Origin: CAYOBW01 sp964402115
Lineage (GTDB): Bacteria > Verrucomicrobiota > Kiritimatiellia > UBA8416 > CAYOBW01
Length of the DNA stretch: 5,251 nt
Direction of reading: 5' to 3'
Assembly: GCA_964402115.1 (NCBI GenBank)
Contig: CAYOBW010000406.1
Span: forward strand, 1-5,251
Below the pieces are notes generated by a model that was not told where the DNA came from, ran no database searches, and saw only the letters and a list, made by a program, of their open reading frames with translations. The translations under genes and the position numbers were made by a program. Below, piece after piece: positions 1 through 5,214 of this stretch. Within the stretch, counting starts at the first letter, position 1. Every line of letters starts with the position of its first letter.

Positions 1-41
1 GGGCCGCACGATTTCCCCTGTTCGGCGTAAAACCATTTCAT
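1..41 (-). CDS. GYF_2 (DUF4339)-like protein, N-terminal fragment only
   Basis: Thirteen complete codons and part of a fourteenth are visible; the gene runs off the left edge of the window. The start ATG is at 41-39 and the peptide reads MKWFYAEQGKSCGP (the final Pro is implied by CC). The pattern of aromatic residues, then Ala-x-x-Gly, then Gly-Pro matches the usual opening of GYF_2/DUF4339 domains (WYY-x-x-x-G-x-x-x-GP). That domain is a presumed peptide-binding module found at the start of many bacterial membrane proteins of unknown role. A Shine-Dalgarno-like AAAGGTGG (56-49) sits 7 bases upstream of the ATG, which supports this start. The family assignment rests on only 14 residues and the rest of the protein is unseen, so no function is given. 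The gene follows the thiE operon on the same strand but is separated from it by a terminator and more than 500 bases. Confidence 0.6.
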   Translation of the reverse strand, partial: MKWFYAEQGKSCG

Positions 42-89
42 GCAGACCCCACCTTTCGCACCGTGCTGTTAGGGTGACTCGACGCGCGC

Positions 90-98
90 ACGATACCA
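90..98 (-). promoter_or_regulatory. Possible extended -10 element for the GYF_2-like gene
   Basis: On the minus strand the sequence reads TGGTATCGT, an extended -10 form (TG-n-TATCGT). Initiation would fall near position 83 and give a leader of about 40 bases before the ATG at 41. No convincing -35 hexamer lies at the right distance, so this is a weak call. Confidence 0.22.
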
Positions 99-124
99 CA
101 GGCCGCAACGGTCTGGCCAGTCGG

Positions 125-343
125 GAGTGCGCCCCTCAAACTGCGGGAGTTGTCCGGTTCTGCCACCGCCTCCTGCAACTGGTACGCGTCAGCGGCTCGC
201 GAGGACGCTCGCCCATGGTGTTTGGTCAAGCCGGAGGTGCGGAAACGGCATTGGGGGGCGAGCGTCCTCGCGAGCCGCTGACGCATGGAAAGAACAGATT
301 GGGCAGTATGTAGACGAGTTCTCCTGCAGAACGAGTGCGCCCC
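125..343. repeat. 11-bp direct repeat bracketing the inverted-repeat region
   Basis: GAGTGCGCCCC occurs at 125-135 and again at 333-343. The copies lie 61 bases left of and 49 bases right of the inverted-repeat element. They could be a target-site duplication or the end repeats of a roughly 200-base non-autonomous element (136-332). An 11-bp chance match in such a GC-rich stretch is possible, and no transposase or characteristic element ends are visible. Confidence 0.3.
186..284. repeat. 29-bp perfect inverted repeat with a 41-base spacer
   Basis: The left arm (186-214) starts GCGTCAGCGGCTCGCGAGGA and ends CGCTCGCCC. The right arm (256-284) is its exact reverse complement, starting GGGCGAGCG and ending GCCGCTGACGC. 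All 29 pairs match and the pairing stops abruptly at both ends. The spacer (215-255) is more mixed in composition and has no obvious reading frame. The transcript could form a very stable long stem-loop on either strand. There is no T-run beside either arm, so it is not a standard intrinsic terminator. A dispersed intergenic palindrome or a small non-autonomous element is more likely. Each arm also contains the 8-bp palindrome CTCGCGAG. Confidence 0.9.
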
Positions 344-352
344 CAGCTCTTC

Positions 353-378
353 AAAAACCGCCAGCGCCGCGGCGCTGG
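353..378 (-). terminator. Probable intrinsic terminator downstream of thiE
   Basis: Positions 361-378 are a perfect 18-base palindrome, CCAGCGCCGCGGCGCTGG, which folds into a 7-bp GC stem with a CGCG loop. On the minus strand it is followed, after CGG, by TTTTT (357-353). This is the arrangement expected for Rho-independent termination of minus-strand transcription arriving from thiE. It lies 188 bases past the thiE stop, farther than usual, so the operon mRNA would carry a long GC-rich 3' end. Confidence 0.6.
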
Positions 379-411
379 GGTACGGCTGGGGGGCCGGCGG
401 CAGGACGGCAG

Positions 412-440
412 GGGGCGCCATGGGCTTGCGGAGGCGCCCC
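412..440. repeat. 8-bp inverted repeat in the thiE 3' region
   Basis: GGGGCGCC (412-419) and GGCGCCCC (433-440) are exact reverse complements separated by 13 bases. No T-run follows on either strand. With the similar 6-bp pair CCCGGC/GCCGGG (498-503 and 522-527), it shows that the untranslated 3' part of the operon transcript could be heavily folded. In sequence this GC-rich, short repeats may be fortuitous. Confidence 0.4.
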
Positions 441-566
441 GCGGCAGGGCTGCGGGCGCGTGTGGGAGACGTTGCTGTCGGTGGTCCTTCCGAGCGTCCC
501 GGCTGCCCCCGCCGCTCCGTTGCCGGGTTTGCAGACGTCCCGCCAGGGGCCGCGGGCAGCGTGGAT

Positions 567-1253
567 TCAGCCTGCGCGCATGGCAGTGAGCAGGGCCCGG
601 GCGGCGGCTCCCGGGTCGGGGGCTGCCGTGACGGCCGTGACGACCGCGAGCGTGGTTGCGCCGGCGGCGCGCAACTCCGGCACATGGTGGAGTTTGATCC
701 CGCCCATGACCGTGAAAGGCACGCGCACATGCGGCGCGATGGCGCGCAGCCCCTCCACGCCGAGGAAGGCGCTGCTCCACGCCTTGGTGCCCGTGGGGAA
801 CAGCGGTCCGATGTTGACGTACGAGCAGCCCTCCGCCTGCGCTTGCTCGGCTTCCGCGGTGTTATGCGTGGAGGCGCCCAGGATCAGGTCGGGCGCCAGG
901 CGCCTCGCGTGGGGCAGGGGCAGGTCATCCTGGCCGAGGTGTACGCCGTCCGCGCCGACAGCGAGCGCGACATCGAGGCGGTCGTTGACGATGAGCAGGG
1001 CCCCGTAACGCGCGGTGAGCCGGCGCACATCCTCGGCCAGCGCGCAGAGCGACCGCAGCGGGCGCTCCTTCTCACGCAGCTGGAAGAGGGTCACGCCGGC
1101 ATCCAGCGCCGCCCGCACGATCTCCAGCGTGGAGCGGCCCGCGGAGAGCGCCTCGGACGTGACCAGGTAGAGCCCCGCTTCCCGGAAGCGCGCGAGACGT
1201 CGCGCGTGCAGCGTGGCGGCGGGGGGGGGCGGGGGCCGGCTGGCGACAGTCAT
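567..1253 (-). CDS. thiE: Thiamine phosphate synthase (ThiE)
   Basis: The 228-residue product joins hydroxymethylpyrimidine diphosphate and thiazole phosphate to form thiamine phosphate, a cytosolic step of vitamin B1 synthesis. The TIM-barrel motifs appear in order: the barrel entry GLYLVTSE (27-34), FQLREK (57-62) and VND (89-91), which bind substrate phosphate and Mg2+, DGVHLGQDDL (102-111), GAS (126-128), GPLFPTGTK (149-157), and MGGI (183-186). All key positions are intact. The ATG at 1253 has GGAGA (1265-1261) 7 bases upstream and lies 23 bases after the aminotransferase stop, so the gene is co-transcribed. The protein is slightly longer than typical ThiE because of a proline-rich N-terminal tail (five Pro at 7-11) encoded by a long C run. 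No other thi gene is present; the remaining pathway genes must lie elsewhere. The family assignment is secure. Confidence 0.96.
   Translation of the reverse strand: MTVASRPPPPPAATLHARRLARFREAGLYLVTSEALSAGRSTLEIVRAALDAGVTLFQLREKERPLRSLCALAEDVRRLTARYGALLIVNDRLDVALAVGADGVHLGQDDLPLPHARRLAPDLILGASTHNTAEAEQAQAEGCSYVNIGPLFPTGTKAWSSAFLGVEGLRAIAPHVRVPFTVMGGIKLHHVPELRAAGATTLAVVTAVTAAPDPGAAARALLTAMRAG
1218..1235 (-). repeat. C-homopolymer tract inside the thiE start region
   Basis: On the coding strand five C, one G and then nine C fall at codons 7-11 of thiE (on the plus strand, nine G at 1221-1229 and five G at 1231-1235). Tracts of this kind can slip during replication. A one-base change would shift the frame just after the start codon and abolish ThiE. 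It is also a place where sequencing errors are common. Confidence 0.85.
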
Positions 1254-1276
1254 GGCGTGCTCTCCGCGGGTGCGTG

Positions 1277-2260
1277 TCAGGCGCTCAGCCCCTCGACGGG
1301 GGTCTGCAGGGCCCGGTTGTGATGGATGTCGTCCAGCAGCAGCGCGCTCAGGCGCGCGTACACGGGTCCCGGCTTGCCGCCATGCACGCGCCGGCCATCG
1401 AACGTGCGCACAAACGTGACATTCGGCGTGGTCCCGACGATGAGCACCTCCTCCGCCGTGTGCACCTGCTGCGGCGTCAGGTCGGCAAAAGCGACGCGGG
1501 ACACCAACGACCGCTCCACGGACTTGTCGGCGAGTTCCATGACGCGCATCATGGTCGTGCCGCAGAGCACGCCGTCGAGCTTCGGAAACAGCAGTTCGCG
1601 GTCGCGCGTGACGATGCCGATGTTCTCGGTGGCGCCCTCCGCGACGTGGCCGGCGGTATCCAGCGAGATCACGAAGTCCACCCCCGCGTCCACGGCCTCC
1701 TTCTTCATCAGGACATTCGGCAGGTAGTTGCAGCTCTTGATGCCGGCGAAGAACGGCGGCTTGGCCGGCAGCGCGCTGAGCATGACGCTGGCGCCTTCCG
1801 GGTGCTTCTCCATGAATGGCAGGTCGAGCTTGATGGCGGCGATGTACAGGCCCGGCTCCGCGCAGTCGTACGGATTGACGCCGAAGCTGCCCGGACCGCG
1901 CGAGATGAATAGCCGCACCAGCGCATCGCGCTGCCGTCCCGCCTGGACGGTGGCGACGGTCAGCGTGCCCAGCTCGGCCAGGGTCCAGGGTATGCGGATA
2001 TGGATGGCGCGGGCCGACACGGTTAGCCGCTCGAGGTGCGCCCACATGTTGTACACCCGGCCGGCGTGGCACTTGAACGTCTCGAAGACGCCGTCGCCGC
2101 GGTGCACCATGTGGTCGTCGATCGGCACGCTCATCAGCAGCGGGTCCGTGACGATGCCGCCGAAGGTGCTGGCGTACATGGCGTAGTAGTTGGCGTGAAA
2201 CGGCCGGCGGATGCGCTCCGCGAGCACGGCCGCGTCGTTGAGGGTGTAGTGCTGGATCAT
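1277..2260 (-). CDS. Class IV (fold-type IV) PLP aminotransferase, branched-chain/D-amino-acid type
   Basis: The 327-residue cytosolic enzyme of the IlvE / D-alanine aminotransferase / aminodeoxychorismate lyase superfamily transfers an amino group through pyridoxal phosphate. Visible features: HRGDGVFET (53-61), the conserved strand and turn near the active site; HLERL (75-79); the PLP-binding Lys175 in FAGIKSCNYLPN (171-182); Glu209 in VAEGATENIG (207-215), which contacts the pyridine nitrogen; GTT (234-236), where relatives have GITR; and VGTTPNVTFVRTFDG (275-289), typical of BCAT-like members. The ATG at 2260 overlaps the lipA stop (ATGA) and has GGGAG (2273-2269) 8 bases upstream, so translation is coupled. 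About 45 residues precede the HRGDGVFE motif, making the N-terminus longer than in classical D-alanine aminotransferase. Substrate cannot be read from the sequence; BCAT, D-amino-acid aminotransferase and ADC lyase remain possible. The neighbouring lipoate genes favour a 2-oxo acid link. Confidence 0.9.
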   Translation of the reverse strand: MIQHYTLNDAAVLAERIRRPFHANYYAMYASTFGGIVTDPLLMSVPIDDHMVHRGDGVFETFKCHAGRVYNMWAHLERLTVSARAIHIRIPWTLAELGTLTVATVQAGRQRDALVRLFISRGPGSFGVNPYDCAEPGLYIAAIKLDLPFMEKHPEGASVMLSALPAKPPFFAGIKSCNYLPNVLMKKEAVDAGVDFVISLDTAGHVAEGATENIGIVTRDRELLFPKLDGVLCGTTMMRVMELADKSVERSLVSRVAFADLTPQQVHTAEEVLIVGTTPNVTFVRTFDGRRVHGGKPGPVYARLSALLLDDIHHNRALQTPVEGLSA

Positions 2261-3159
2261 GCGACGTTCTCCCGCAGGCGCTGCGCCACATAGGCGGCCT
2301 GCTCTTCGGTGTGATAGGAACTGCGCACGAGCGGGCCGGCGATCGTCACGCCGAAGCCCAGCTCCTGGCCCATGCGCCGGTAAGCTTCGAACTGCGCGGG
2401 CTCCACGTACCGCGTGACGGGCAGGTGGCGCCGCGTCGGCTGCAGGTACTGGCCCACGTAGAGAATCTCGCACCCCGCCGCGTGCGCGTCGCGCATCGTG
2501 GCGGCGACTTCGGCATCCGTTTCGCCCACGCCCACCATGAGGCTGGTCTTGGCGAGCAGCCCCGCCGCGTGCGCCGCCCCCAGCACGTCAAGCGAGCGCC
2601 GGTAGCCCGCGCCCGGCCGTACGGTCGGGTAAAGGCGCGGCACGGTTTCGAGGTTGTGGCCGAACACGGCGGGGCGCGTGTCGAGCACCTGCCGCAGGGC
2701 GGCTGCGCTGCCGCCGAAATCGGGCACCAGCACCTCGACGAGAATGCCCGGCACCGCCTCCTGCACGCGCCGCACGGTGGCCGCCCAGATCCCGGCGCCG
2801 CCGTCCGGCAGGTCGTCGCGGGTGACGGACGTGATGACGAGGGCCTTCAGGCCCATGGCCCGTGCCGCCTCCGCCACCCGCGCGGGTTCCTCCGTATCGC
2901 ACGGTCCCCCGGCGGACGGCTTGACGCCGCAGAAGGCGCAGCCGCGCGTGCATGACTCGCCCAGGATCAGCAGCGTGGCCCGGCCATGCTCCCAGCAGGC
3001 GCCCTGGTTGGGGCACATGGCCTCTTGGCACACGGTGTGCAGCCCGCCCTGGTTCACGATCTGTCGCATGGCGGCGAACCCCGGCCCCGTGCCGAGGCGC
3101 ACCTTCAGCCAGTCGGGCTTGCGGGGTCGTGGCGCCCTGTCGGTGTCGGGCGTGTTCAC
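2257..3159 (-). CDS. lipA: Lipoyl synthase (LipA), radical SAM
   Basis: This 300-residue enzyme inserts two sulfur atoms into octanoyl groups on E2 and H proteins, using two [4Fe-4S] clusters and S-adenosylmethionine. The auxiliary cluster motif is C44-x4-C49-x5-C55 (in TVCQEAMCPNQGAC). The radical-SAM motif is C70-x3-C74-x2-C77 (CTRGCAFC). The C-terminal RSSY (279-282), which supplies the serine ligand of the auxiliary cluster, is present. Other typical stretches are SVTRDDLPDGG (111-121), FGHNLETV (166-173) and SLMVGVGE (206-213). I chose the GTG at 3159 because it overlaps the lipB stop as GTGA and gives the normal family length; a frame extended upstream would only duplicate lipB sequence. 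A GGAG lies 11 bases upstream, so translational coupling to lipB probably helps. The stop overlaps the aminotransferase ATG. All catalytic residues are present. Confidence 0.97.
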   Translation of the reverse strand: MNTPDTDRAPRPRKPDWLKVRLGTGPGFAAMRQIVNQGGLHTVCQEAMCPNQGACWEHGRATLLILGESCTRGCAFCGVKPSAGGPCDTEEPARVAEAARAMGLKALVITSVTRDDLPDGGAGIWAATVRRVQEAVPGILVEVLVPDFGGSAAALRQVLDTRPAVFGHNLETVPRLYPTVRPGAGYRRSLDVLGAAHAAGLLAKTSLMVGVGETDAEVAATMRDAHAAGCEILYVGQYLQPTRRHLPVTRYVEPAQFEAYRRMGQELGFGVTIAGPLVRSSYHTEEQAAYVAQRLRENVA

Positions 3160-3815
3160 AGCGCGGCGGGCTCCCAATCCGTGTAACCGAATACCTGCAT
3201 GAAGCGCTCCCGGACGCGGCTTTGCGCGTCGGCCAGCGTGACGCCGGGGACGAAGCGGTTGAGCGACGTCACGCCCCGGTCGGCGATCCCGCACGGCACA
3301 ATCCCGGCATAGTAGCCGAGCTCCACGGCGACGTTAAGCGCAAAGCCGTGCATGGTGACGTGCCGCGTGATGCGCACGCCCAGGGCGGCGATCTTCGCGT
3401 CGCCCACCCACACGCCCCGGTTCTGCCGGTCCAGCGTGGCGGCAATGCCGTAGTCGGCCAGCACGCGGACGATGGTCTGCTCCAGGCAGCCGACGTACCA
3501 GAGCACGCGGCGCTCCGCCCCGTCCAGTTTGAGGATCGGGTACACCACCAGCTGGCCCGGGCCGTGGTAGGTCACGTCGCCGCCCCGGCCGATCTCGAAA
3601 ACCTCGATACCGCGTCGCTGTAACTCGTCAGGAGGCAGTAGGATGTGCGCGCGGTTCGCGGCGCGGCCCAGGGTGTAGACCGGCGTATGCTCCACGCACA
3701 GGAGTGTGTCGGGCCGCTCGTCGCGCTGGCGTGCGGCCACGAGCTGCTCCTGCAGGGCCAGCACGGGCCCATAGGCGCGCCGGCCAAGATCCGCGACTTG
3801 GAGGATACCATCCAC
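3156..3815 (-). CDS. lipB: Lipoyl(octanoyl) transferase (LipB)
   Basis: The 219-residue enzyme moves octanoate from acyl carrier protein to lipoyl domains, the step before LipA. Diagnostic stretches are HTPVYTLGR (43-51), RGGDVTYHGPGQLVVYPI (77-94, the most conserved block of the family), RGVWVGDAKIAALGVRI (133-149) with the catalytic Lys141, HGFALNV (156-162), and the catalytic Cys175 in IVPCGI (172-177) followed by VTSL (182-185). Length is normal. The start is GTG at 3815: the frame closes upstream at a TGA (3848-3846) and the only intervening candidate is CTG. GGAG lies just 2 bases before the GTG, an unusually tight spacing, and a good promoter would begin transcription at or next to this codon, so translation may be leaderless. 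This is the first gene of the four-gene operon, and its stop overlaps the lipA start. Confidence 0.96.
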   Translation of the reverse strand: MDGILQVADLGRRAYGPVLALQEQLVAARQRDERPDTLLCVEHTPVYTLGRAANRAHILLPPDELQRRGIEVFEIGRGGDVTYHGPGQLVVYPILKLDGAERRVLWYVGCLEQTIVRVLADYGIAATLDRQNRGVWVGDAKIAALGVRITRHVTMHGFALNVAVELGYYAGIVPCGIADRGVTSLNRFVPGVTLADAQSRVRERFMQVFGYTDWEPAAL

Positions 3816-3821
3816 GTCTCC

Positions 3822-3849
3822 ATCATGGCAGAATGCGGCGGTCAGTCAA
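3822..3849 (-). promoter_or_regulatory. Predicted sigma70-type promoter of the lipB operon
   Basis: On the minus strand, TTGACT (3849-3844; five of six to TTGACA) is followed by a 16-base spacer and CATGAT (3827-3822; four of six to TATAAT). With a 6-base discriminator, initiation falls at about 3815, the first base of the lipB GTG codon. The match is good for a GC-rich genome, but it is a sequence match only. Confidence 0.5.
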
Positions 3850-3887
3850 GCACCCGGCCTTTTCCGCTTCCGCTCTCCCGCGGGATT

Positions 3888-3904
3888 GTGGTATACCTAT
3901 ACAC
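3888..3904. promoter_or_regulatory. AT-rich inverted repeat in the divergent intergenic region, possible operator
   Basis: GTGGTATACCTATACAC is an imperfect palindrome: GTG(G)TATA pairs with TATACAC, with one extra G. It also contains the exact palindrome GGTATACC (3890-3897). It is the most AT-rich patch in the region and lies between the two divergent starts, just upstream of the metK -10 candidate. It could be a regulator site or simply promoter DNA with -10-like hexamers on both strands. Confidence 0.3.
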
Positions 3905-3917
3905 CCTTGCGCGGCGG

Positions 3918-3923
3918 TATAAG
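3918..3923 (+). promoter_or_regulatory. Candidate -10 element for metK
   Basis: TATAAG is a five-of-six match to TATAAT in otherwise GC-rich DNA, 59 bases before the metK ATG. It would start transcripts near 3930, just ahead of the leader hairpin. No acceptable -35 lies 16-18 bases upstream, so a different sigma factor or an activator would be needed, or the call is wrong. TATACC (3892-3897) and TATACA (3898-3903) are alternative -10 hexamers. Confidence 0.3.
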
Positions 3924-3935
3924 GCTTCGCGCGGG

Positions 3936-3963
3936 GCCGGAGCGGGTCGCTTCGACGTCCGGC
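3936..3963 (+). promoter_or_regulatory. Two-step hairpin in the metK 5' leader
   Basis: GCCGGA (3936-3941) pairs with TCCGGC (3958-3963). Inside it GTCG (3946-3949) pairs with CGAC (3953-3956) around a CTT loop, leaving an asymmetric internal loop (GCGG against G). The 3' side runs into CCGGCAACC (3959-3967), which resembles the GCAACC of SAM-I/SAM-IV riboswitches. The metK RBS (GGGAG, 3969-3973) begins only 5 bases past the stem. Control of metK by an RNA structure is plausible, but the remaining helices of known SAM riboswitches do not fit in the space before the ATG. Confidence 0.35.
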
Positions 3964-3982
3964 AACCAGGGAGAACGCACAG

Positions 3983-5176
3983 ATGAGCAAGTTGAAAGTT
4001 GACCATGTTTTCACTTCGGAGTCCGTCTCGGAGGGACATCCGGATAAAGTCTGCGACCAGATCTCGGACGCCATTCTCGACGCCTGCCTGAAGCAGGATC
4101 CCGAGGCCCACGTGGCGTGTGAAACGCTGGCGACGACCAACCTGGTCGTCAATGCCGGCGAAGTCACCTGCCGCGGGTGGGAGAAAATCAACCCCGAGAA
4201 GATCGTCCGCAACGTGGTGAAGGGCATCGGCTACGACCGCGAGGAGCTTGAGTTCTGCTGCCGCACGTTCGAGTACATCTGCCGCATTCATCCGCAGTCC
4301 CCCGACATCAACCGCGGCGTGAGCCGCGGCAAGGGCAAGCAGCGCTTCGCGCTGCAGGGCGCGGGCGACCAGGGCATGATGTTCGGCTATGCCTCGGACG
4401 CCACGCCGGAGTTGATGCCGGCGCCGATCGTCTTCAGCCACCGCCTCCTGGACGTGCTGCAGAAGATCCGCAAGCAGAAGAAGATCCCGTACCTGCGTCC
4501 GGATGCGAAGTCGCAGGTCTCCGTGAAGCATGTCAATGGCCGGCCCGAGCACATCACCTGCATCGTGATCTCGCACCAGACCGACGACGTGCCGCTCGAG
4601 CAGATCACCGGAGACCTGATCGCCGTGGCGAAGAAGGTGCTCGGCCCGACCGGCCTGCTGCGCGACACGACGCAGTACTTCATCAACCCCACCGGCAAGT
4701 TCGTCATCGGCGGCCCGCACGGCGACTGCGGGCTGACCGGGCGCAAGATCATCGTGGACACCTACGGCGGCGTGGGCAGTCACGGCGGCGGCGCGTTCTC
4801 CGGCAAGGATCCCAGCAAGGTGGACCGTTCGGCGGCCTACTTCGGCCGCTACGTGGCGAAGAACATCGTCGCCGCCGGCCTGGCCGAGAAGTGCGAAATC
4901 CAGGTGGCCTACGCCATCGGCGTGGCCAAGCCCCTCAGCATCAACGTGGACACGTACGGCACCGGCGTGCGCGAGGACGACGAGCTGCAGAAGGTTCTGG
5001 AGAAGGGCAAGCTCTTCGATTTCCGCCCGGCGGCCATCATCGAGAGCCTGGGCCTGAAGACGCCCAAGGGCTGGTCGTACCAGAAGACGGCGGCCTACGG
5101 CCACTTCGGTCGCAACATCTTCCCGTGGGAGCGGACCGATATGGTCAAGGCCCTGCGCGACCACTTCGCGCTGTAA
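3983..5176 (+). CDS. metK: S-adenosylmethionine synthetase (MetK)
   Basis: The 397-residue cytosolic enzyme makes S-adenosylmethionine from methionine and ATP, and releases phosphate and diphosphate. The N-terminal GHPDK (18-22) holds the ATP-binding histidine and metal-site residues. The two family signatures are intact: GAGDQG (126-131) and GGGAFSGKDPSKVDRSAAY (268-286). Other conserved stretches are HPQSPDI (103-109) in the mobile active-site loop, PTGKFVIGGPHGDCGLTGRK (236-255), and AYGHFGR (371-377) near the C-terminus. Length is typical of bacterial MetK. The ATG at 3983 has GGGAG (3969-3973) 9 bases upstream; the same nonamer GGGAGAACG precedes the aminotransferase start. Transcription is away from the lip operon, and a terminator follows the stop. 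The product is the co-substrate of the divergent LipA. Function is secure; regulation through the leader is only suspected. Confidence 0.98.
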   Translation: MSKLKVDHVFTSESVSEGHPDKVCDQISDAILDACLKQDPEAHVACETLATTNLVVNAGEVTCRGWEKINPEKIVRNVVKGIGYDREELEFCCRTFEYICRIHPQSPDINRGVSRGKGKQRFALQGAGDQGMMFGYASDATPELMPAPIVFSHRLLDVLQKIRKQKKIPYLRPDAKSQVSVKHVNGRPEHITCIVISHQTDDVPLEQITGDLIAVAKKVLGPTGLLRDTTQYFINPTGKFVIGGPHGDCGLTGRKIIVDTYGGVGSHGGGAFSGKDPSKVDRSAAYFGRYVAKNIVAAGLAEKCEIQVAYAIGVAKPLSINVDTYGTGVREDDELQKVLEKGKLFDFRPAAIIESLGLKTPKGWSYQKTAAYGHFGRNIFPWERTDMVKALRDHFAL

Positions 5177-5214
5177 GTTCCGGACCGCGCGATCGTTTGC
5201 GTGTGTTTGCCGTG

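Larger units (their letters stand above)
42..566. other. Non-coding interval between thiE and the GYF_2-like gene
   Basis: These 525 bases hold no convincing gene on either strand. Open frames run through the interval, but their translations are Arg/Pro/Ala-rich, have no recognisable domain, and on the plus strand run antisense into thiE. Contents from right to left: a very GC-rich 3' stretch downstream of thiE (379-566) with several short inverted repeats, a hairpin plus T-run that looks like an intrinsic terminator (353-378), a 29-bp perfect inverted repeat (186-284) inside an 11-bp direct repeat (125-135 and 333-343), and the promoter/RBS region of the left-edge gene. I saw no tRNA or rRNA. 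Confidence 0.7.

Noticed and set aside
186..284. CRISPR array or intrinsic terminator explanation for the 29-bp repeat
   Set aside because: There are only two copies, in inverted orientation, with one spacer-sized gap, no cas genes, and no T-run beside either arm.
38..730. 230-codon minus-strand frame across the inverted-repeat region
   Set aside because: It overlaps the end of thiE in another frame, reads through both repeat arms and the terminator hairpin, and has a composition expected of non-coding GC-rich DNA.
285..1322. 345-codon plus-strand open frame over the thiE region
   Set aside because: It runs antisense through all of thiE and into the aminotransferase end. The product is low-complexity Arg/Gly/Ala with no motif, so it is a GC-driven shadow.
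567..2291. A 574-residue fusion of a ThiE domain with an upstream Arg-rich region
   Set aside because: Only the last 228 residues are ThiE. The upstream part is the wrong frame of the aminotransferase gene, and thiE has its own RBS and ATG at 1253.
3160..3294. lipA start extended 45 codons upstream of the GTG
   Set aside because: This would overlap lipB in another frame with non-conserved residues. The GTG at 3159 gives the normal length and a coupled GTGA junction.
3936..3982. Complete SAM-I (S-box) riboswitch upstream of metK
   Set aside because: Only the GCAACC-like stretch is present. The 5' helix and the downstream helices cannot be placed before the ATG, so it is reported only as a candidate structured leader.
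3842..5164. 440-codon minus-strand open frame antisense to metK
   Set aside because: It lies almost wholly over metK, which has full family motifs, an RBS and a terminator. Its translation is His/Val/Ala/Asp-rich with no recognisable domain, which is typical of the opposite frame of a GC-rich gene.
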